NCBI GenBank assembly: GCA_016788425.1
Contig: JAEURQ010000002.1
Coordinates: forward strand, 744,001 to 808,000
Direction of reading: 5' to 3'
Length of the DNA stretch: 64,000 bases
Source: Chthonomonas sp.
Lineage (GTDB): Bacteria > Armatimonadota > Fimbriimonadia > Fimbriimonadales > Fimbriimonadaceae
Part shown: positions 61,092 through 64,000 of the stretch, one piece after another
How the letters are laid out: each line of letters begins with the position of its first letter
How positions within the stretch are numbered: position 1 is the stretch's first letter
Notes under the pieces: model-generated
Seen by the model: the letters and a program-made list of their open reading frames with translations, nothing else
Told to the model about the DNA's origin: nothing
Databases searched by the model: none
Program-made: the position numbers and the translations under genes

Positions 61092-62462
61092 ATGGAAATG
61101 AGCCGCCGCGACTTCATGATTGCCGCCAGCAGTATGGCTGGCACCCAACTCGAAACTGACAGCCTGAAATCGGCGCGGATGAAAGCTCCCAAGCCCAAAG
61201 CCGGCCAAAAATCGGTAGCGGGATACGCCGCGGCTCCGCTCGATCGGGTTCGCTGCGCGTTCATCGGCGTTGGCGCGCGCGGCAGCGGCCATGTGGAGCA
61301 AGTCATGCAAATGGACGGCGTCGAGATTATCGCGATTTGCGATACGCACGAGCCCTCGCGCATGGCCGCCATCAAAGGAGTTGAGGCGAAAGGACGCCCC
61401 GCTCCGGCGAGTTATGGGGCAGGCGGCGACTGGGACTACCGCAAGATGCTGGAGCGCGACGACATTGACGCAGTGTTCATCGCGACGCCGTGGGAGTTCC
61501 ACGTGCCGATGTCGGTGGATACGCTGAACAGCGGTAAGCACGCCTTTGTCGAGGTTCCCATGGCCATCAGCGTCGAAGGGTGCTGGCAGATTGTGGACGC
61601 CGCTGAGCGCAACCAGCGCCACGCCATGATGATGGAGAACGTTTGCTATGGCCGCGAAGAGCTGCTCGTGCTCAACATGTGCCGCATGGGCGTGTTCGGC
61701 GAGTTGCTGCACGCCGAAGGCGCGTACATTCACGATCTGCGCTGGCAGATGAACGAAGTCGGACACGGCACCGGCTCCTGGCGCACGCTGCACTATGCCA
61801 AGCGCAACGGCAACCTGTATCCCACGCACGGGCTGGGTCCGGTGGCTCAGTACCTGAATATCAATCGCGGCGACCGCTTTGACTACCTAAGTTCGGTGAG
61901 TTCGCCGAGCATGGCTCGCGAACTTTTTAAGCCGCAGCTGAAGGCGGGCAATCCCCACGCCAAGCTGAACTTTGTGTGCGGCGACCTCAACACCTCGATC
62001 ATCAAGACCGTTCGCGGCCGATCGCTGGTGGTGCAATGGGACGAGCAATTGCCACGCCCCTACAACCGCCTGAACCTGGTGCAGGGAACCAAGGGCATTT
62101 GGGGCGGATTTCCCAACCGCTGCGTGATCGAAGGCGAAACGCCCTCGACCGAAAGCTGGGTTCAAGGCGCTGAGCTCGATAAGCTGATGAAGAAGTACGA
62201 GCACCCACTATGGGGGCGCATGGGCGAGGTCGCGAAGAAAGCCGGCGGCCACGGCGGCATGGACTTTATCATGCTGTGGCGCATCATCTACTGCCTACGC
62301 AATGGGCTACCGATGGATCAAGACGTGTACGATGGCGCGGCGTGGTCGGTGGTTGGCCCGCTCAGCGAATGGTCGGTCAAGAACCGCTCGCAGAGCATTG
62401 ATGTGCCCGACTTTACGCGCGGCGAATGGCGCTCGATGAAGCCCCTCGACGTGATCCGTTAA
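61092..62462 (+). CDS. Gfo/Idh/MocA-family protein, GH109 type
   Basis: ATG 61092 gives 456 residues and a twin-arginine signal (MSRRDFMIAASS). The Rossmann fold follows (RCAFIGVGARGSGH, IIAICDTHE). The long C-terminal part has GH109 hallmarks: GRRxxx-free GHGTGSWRTLHYAKRNGNLYPTHGLGP and GGHGGMDFIMLWRIIYCLRNGLPMDQDVYDGAAW. GH109 enzymes remove alpha-N-acetylgalactosamine via an NAD-dependent oxidation-elimination mechanism. Upstream frame to 60186 is the shadow of the cyclophilin gene. TAAACT lies 7 bases before the ATG. Confidence 0.9.
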   Translation: MEMSRRDFMIAASSMAGTQLETDSLKSARMKAPKPKAGQKSVAGYAAAPLDRVRCAFIGVGARGSGHVEQVMQMDGVEIIAICDTHEPSRMAAIKGVEAKGRPAPASYGAGGDWDYRKMLERDDIDAVFIATPWEFHVPMSVDTLNSGKHAFVEVPMAISVEGCWQIVDAAERNQRHAMMMENVCYGREELLVLNMCRMGVFGELLHAEGAYIHDLRWQMNEVGHGTGSWRTLHYAKRNGNLYPTHGLGPVAQYLNINRGDRFDYLSSVSSPSMARELFKPQLKAGNPHAKLNFVCGDLNTSIIKTVRGRSLVVQWDEQLPRPYNRLNLVQGTKGIWGGFPNRCVIEGETPSTESWVQGAELDKLMKKYEHPLWGRMGEVAKKAGGHGGMDFIMLWRIIYCLRNGLPMDQDVYDGAAWSVVGPLSEWSVKNRSQSIDVPDFTRGEWRSMKPLDVIR

Positions 62463-62504
62463 GGTTAGGGCTATACTGAGAATTCGTATTTTGGAGACGA
62501 CGGA

Positions 62505-63644
62505 TTGGCTGGCGTAACTTATCGAAACATCACTAAGGTCTTTGGCAAAGATGTCAAGGCCGTTGACAACCTGAACCTCGACATTCGCGACGGCGAGTTT
62601 ATGGTGTTGGTCGGCCCTTCGGGTTGCGGAAAGACCACCGCGCTGCGCATGATCGCAGGGCTCGAAGAGTCCACAAGCGGTGATCTGCTGATCGGCTCCG
62701 ACCGCGTGAATGACACGCCGCCCAAGGATCGCGACATCGCGATGGTGTTCCAAAACTACGCGCTCTACCCGCACATGACGGTGTACGACAACATCGCGTT
62801 TGGCCTGCGTCTGCGCGAGCTCAAGGGCTTCTTCTGGCAGCTTTCGCACCGCGCCGAAGCCAAGCGCATTAGCGCAGACATTGACGCCCGGGTGCAGGAA
62901 GCAGCCAAAATGCTCGACATTGGGCACTTGCTCCAACGCCGCCCGAAGGAACTCTCCGGCGGTCAACGCCAGCGTGTCGCCCTGGCGCGCGCGATCGTCC
63001 GCAAACCCAAGGTCTTCTTGATGGACGAGCCACTCTCCAATCTCGACGCCAAGCTCCGGATCCAAACCCGCGCCGAACTGATTCGCCTTCACCGCCAGCT
63101 CGGCATCACCACCATCTACGTGACTCACGACCAAGTCGAAGCGATGACCATGGGTCAGCGCATCTCGGTCATGAAGGACGGGCTGCTACAGCAGTGCGAT
63201 ACCAGCGAGATGGTCTACAACCAGCCGGCCAACAAGTTTGTGGCTGGGTTTATCGGCGCGCCGCCCATGAATTTCCTCGATGCCACGGTCACCGATGACG
63301 CGCACGTGGACACCGGGCAGTTTCGTTTGGCCTTGCCGAAGAACCACCCCGCCATCAGCATGGTGGGCAAGAAGGTCACGCTTGGCATTCGCCCGGAAAG
63401 CATCTACGACGCGACGATGACGAATCCGATTCCGACCACGCCGGACAACACGATTGAGGCCACGGTTGATGTCATCGAGCCGCACGGCCACCAGTACGTT
63501 GCGTTCCTTAAGATGGGCGACAAGGTGTTCCAGGCGTCGGTGGATTCTTCCTCGAAGATTCAGGAGCAAACCGCGGCGAAGTTCTCGATTAACCTCGACG
63601 CGTTGCACATCTTTGATGCCGAAACCGAGCAAGCGATTCGCTAA
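62505..63644 (+). CDS. ugpC: Sugar ABC transporter ATP-binding protein (UgpC/MsmK/MalK type)
   Basis: A 379-residue protein; TTG start with GGAG 8 bases upstream. Walker A GPSGCGKTT, Q-loop FQNYALYPH, signature LSGGQRQRVALARA, Walker B VFLMDEPLSNLD and the switch His in VTHDQ are intact. The C-terminal OB-type regulatory domain (LGIRPESIYDA) marks the carbohydrate-importer group. The helical domain carries an unusual hydrophobic insert, ELKGFFWQLSHRAEAKR, near residue 105. No permease is adjacent, fitting a shared ATPase that serves several importers. Confidence 0.93.
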   Translation: MAGVTYRNITKVFGKDVKAVDNLNLDIRDGEFMVLVGPSGCGKTTALRMIAGLEESTSGDLLIGSDRVNDTPPKDRDIAMVFQNYALYPHMTVYDNIAFGLRLRELKGFFWQLSHRAEAKRISADIDARVQEAAKMLDIGHLLQRRPKELSGGQRQRVALARAIVRKPKVFLMDEPLSNLDAKLRIQTRAELIRLHRQLGITTIYVTHDQVEAMTMGQRISVMKDGLLQQCDTSEMVYNQPANKFVAGFIGAPPMNFLDATVTDDAHVDTGQFRLALPKNHPAISMVGKKVTLGIRPESIYDATMTNPIPTTPDNTIEATVDVIEPHGHQYVAFLKMGDKVFQASVDSSSKIQEQTAAKFSINLDALHIFDAETEQAIR

Positions 63645-63684
63645 AGGCGGAGTTTTCCCCGCCCGCAAATCGTCTGTTCCTTAG

Positions 63685-64000
63685 TTGAAGCCGCAGATTC
63701 CCGAAGCTAGCGTGACCTCGTTGGGGGTCGTCGCTCCGCCGCCCATTCAGGTGGAGTGCGATGCGTTTTCGGGTTCGCTGGCCACGCTTTTTGAGATGGT
63801 GCGCCGGCACAAGGTGGACCTGCTCGGCGTGCCGCTCGCGCCCATCTGCATGGCGTACATCCACTACCTGGTGGAGTTGCACCCCGAGGAACTCGACCAA
63901 GCCGCCGCCGCCACCGTTGCCTTGGCTTACCTGGTGGAGCAAAAGTCTTGGGCGATCATCCCCAACTTTGAAGACAAAGCTGAGGAATCGCCGGAACTTG
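63685..64000 (+). CDS. scpA: Segregation and condensation protein A, 3' end outside window
   Basis: TTG 63685 opens a frame that runs off the window. About 105 residues show the ScpA N-terminus: FSGSLATLFEMVRRHKVDLLGVPLAPICMAYIHYLVE in parts, the FxGxLxxLLxLIxxxKxDIxxIPIxxI pattern of kleisin ScpA, then ALAYLVEQKSWAIIP. The partner binds Smc and ScpB in chromosome condensation. An ATG farther in could be the start, but the motif begins before any. Confidence 0.8.
   Translation, partial: MKPQIPEASVTSLGVVAPPPIQVECDAFSGSLATLFEMVRRHKVDLLGVPLAPICMAYIHYLVELHPEELDQAAAATVALAYLVEQKSWAIIPNFEDKAEESPEL

Overview
The window looks like chromosome from a diderm, GC-rich bacterium, most likely Armatimonadota (Fimbriimonas-like). 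That placement is inferred from overall gene style, not from a marker gene. Core housekeeping genes (lysS, nadD, rsfS, dnaE, ppdK, sdaA, hppD, scpA) are mixed with many secreted or lipid-anchored proteins whose signal peptides end in Ala-Gln, an OstA/LptD-like protein, and accessory islands that are lower in GC. Many genes carry a TANNNT box 5-7 bases before their start codon, which suggests frequent leaderless transcription.

Layout. 1-10660 is the right end of a prophage: a GH5 glycosidase (truncated by the window edge), a tail-tube-like protein, a tail assembly chaperone with a textbook -1 slippery heptamer, then the DUF2460 / DUF2163 / NlpC-P60 / tail-tip block also known from alphaproteobacterial gene transfer agents, with no tape-measure gene between chaperone and DUF2460. 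It continues with an orphan ParB-DNA methyltransferase and a RadC-like protein and ends at a 3' fragment of a tRNA or tmRNA gene, the probable attachment site. 10688-14067 holds two tandem HAF-repeat lipoproteins, one frameshifted. 14176-28363 is ordinary chromosome: hydrolases, a minus-strand cell-wall/NAD/ribosome cluster, a lysyl-oxidase-like secreted protein, lysS and a tricorn-type protease. 28514-32496 is a tandem array of six paralogous small secreted proteins of unknown function, one frameshifted.

32594-33688 is hppD. 33840-45155 is the most unusual stretch: a 1305-residue RHS/YD-repeat protein with a Sec signal peptide and a variable C-terminal tip, followed by about a dozen small genes on the same strand. 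Two paralogous families (short multi-pass membrane proteins and soluble proteins of one domain type) alternate with singletons and are punctuated by three identical copies of a 79-bp nested palindrome. I read this as a polymorphic-toxin locus with an expanded immunity-gene array in which the palindrome may help modules recombine; that function is inference. From 45152 to the end the window returns to core genes, interrupted at 58668-59750 by a small secreted-protein locus containing another frameshifted gene.
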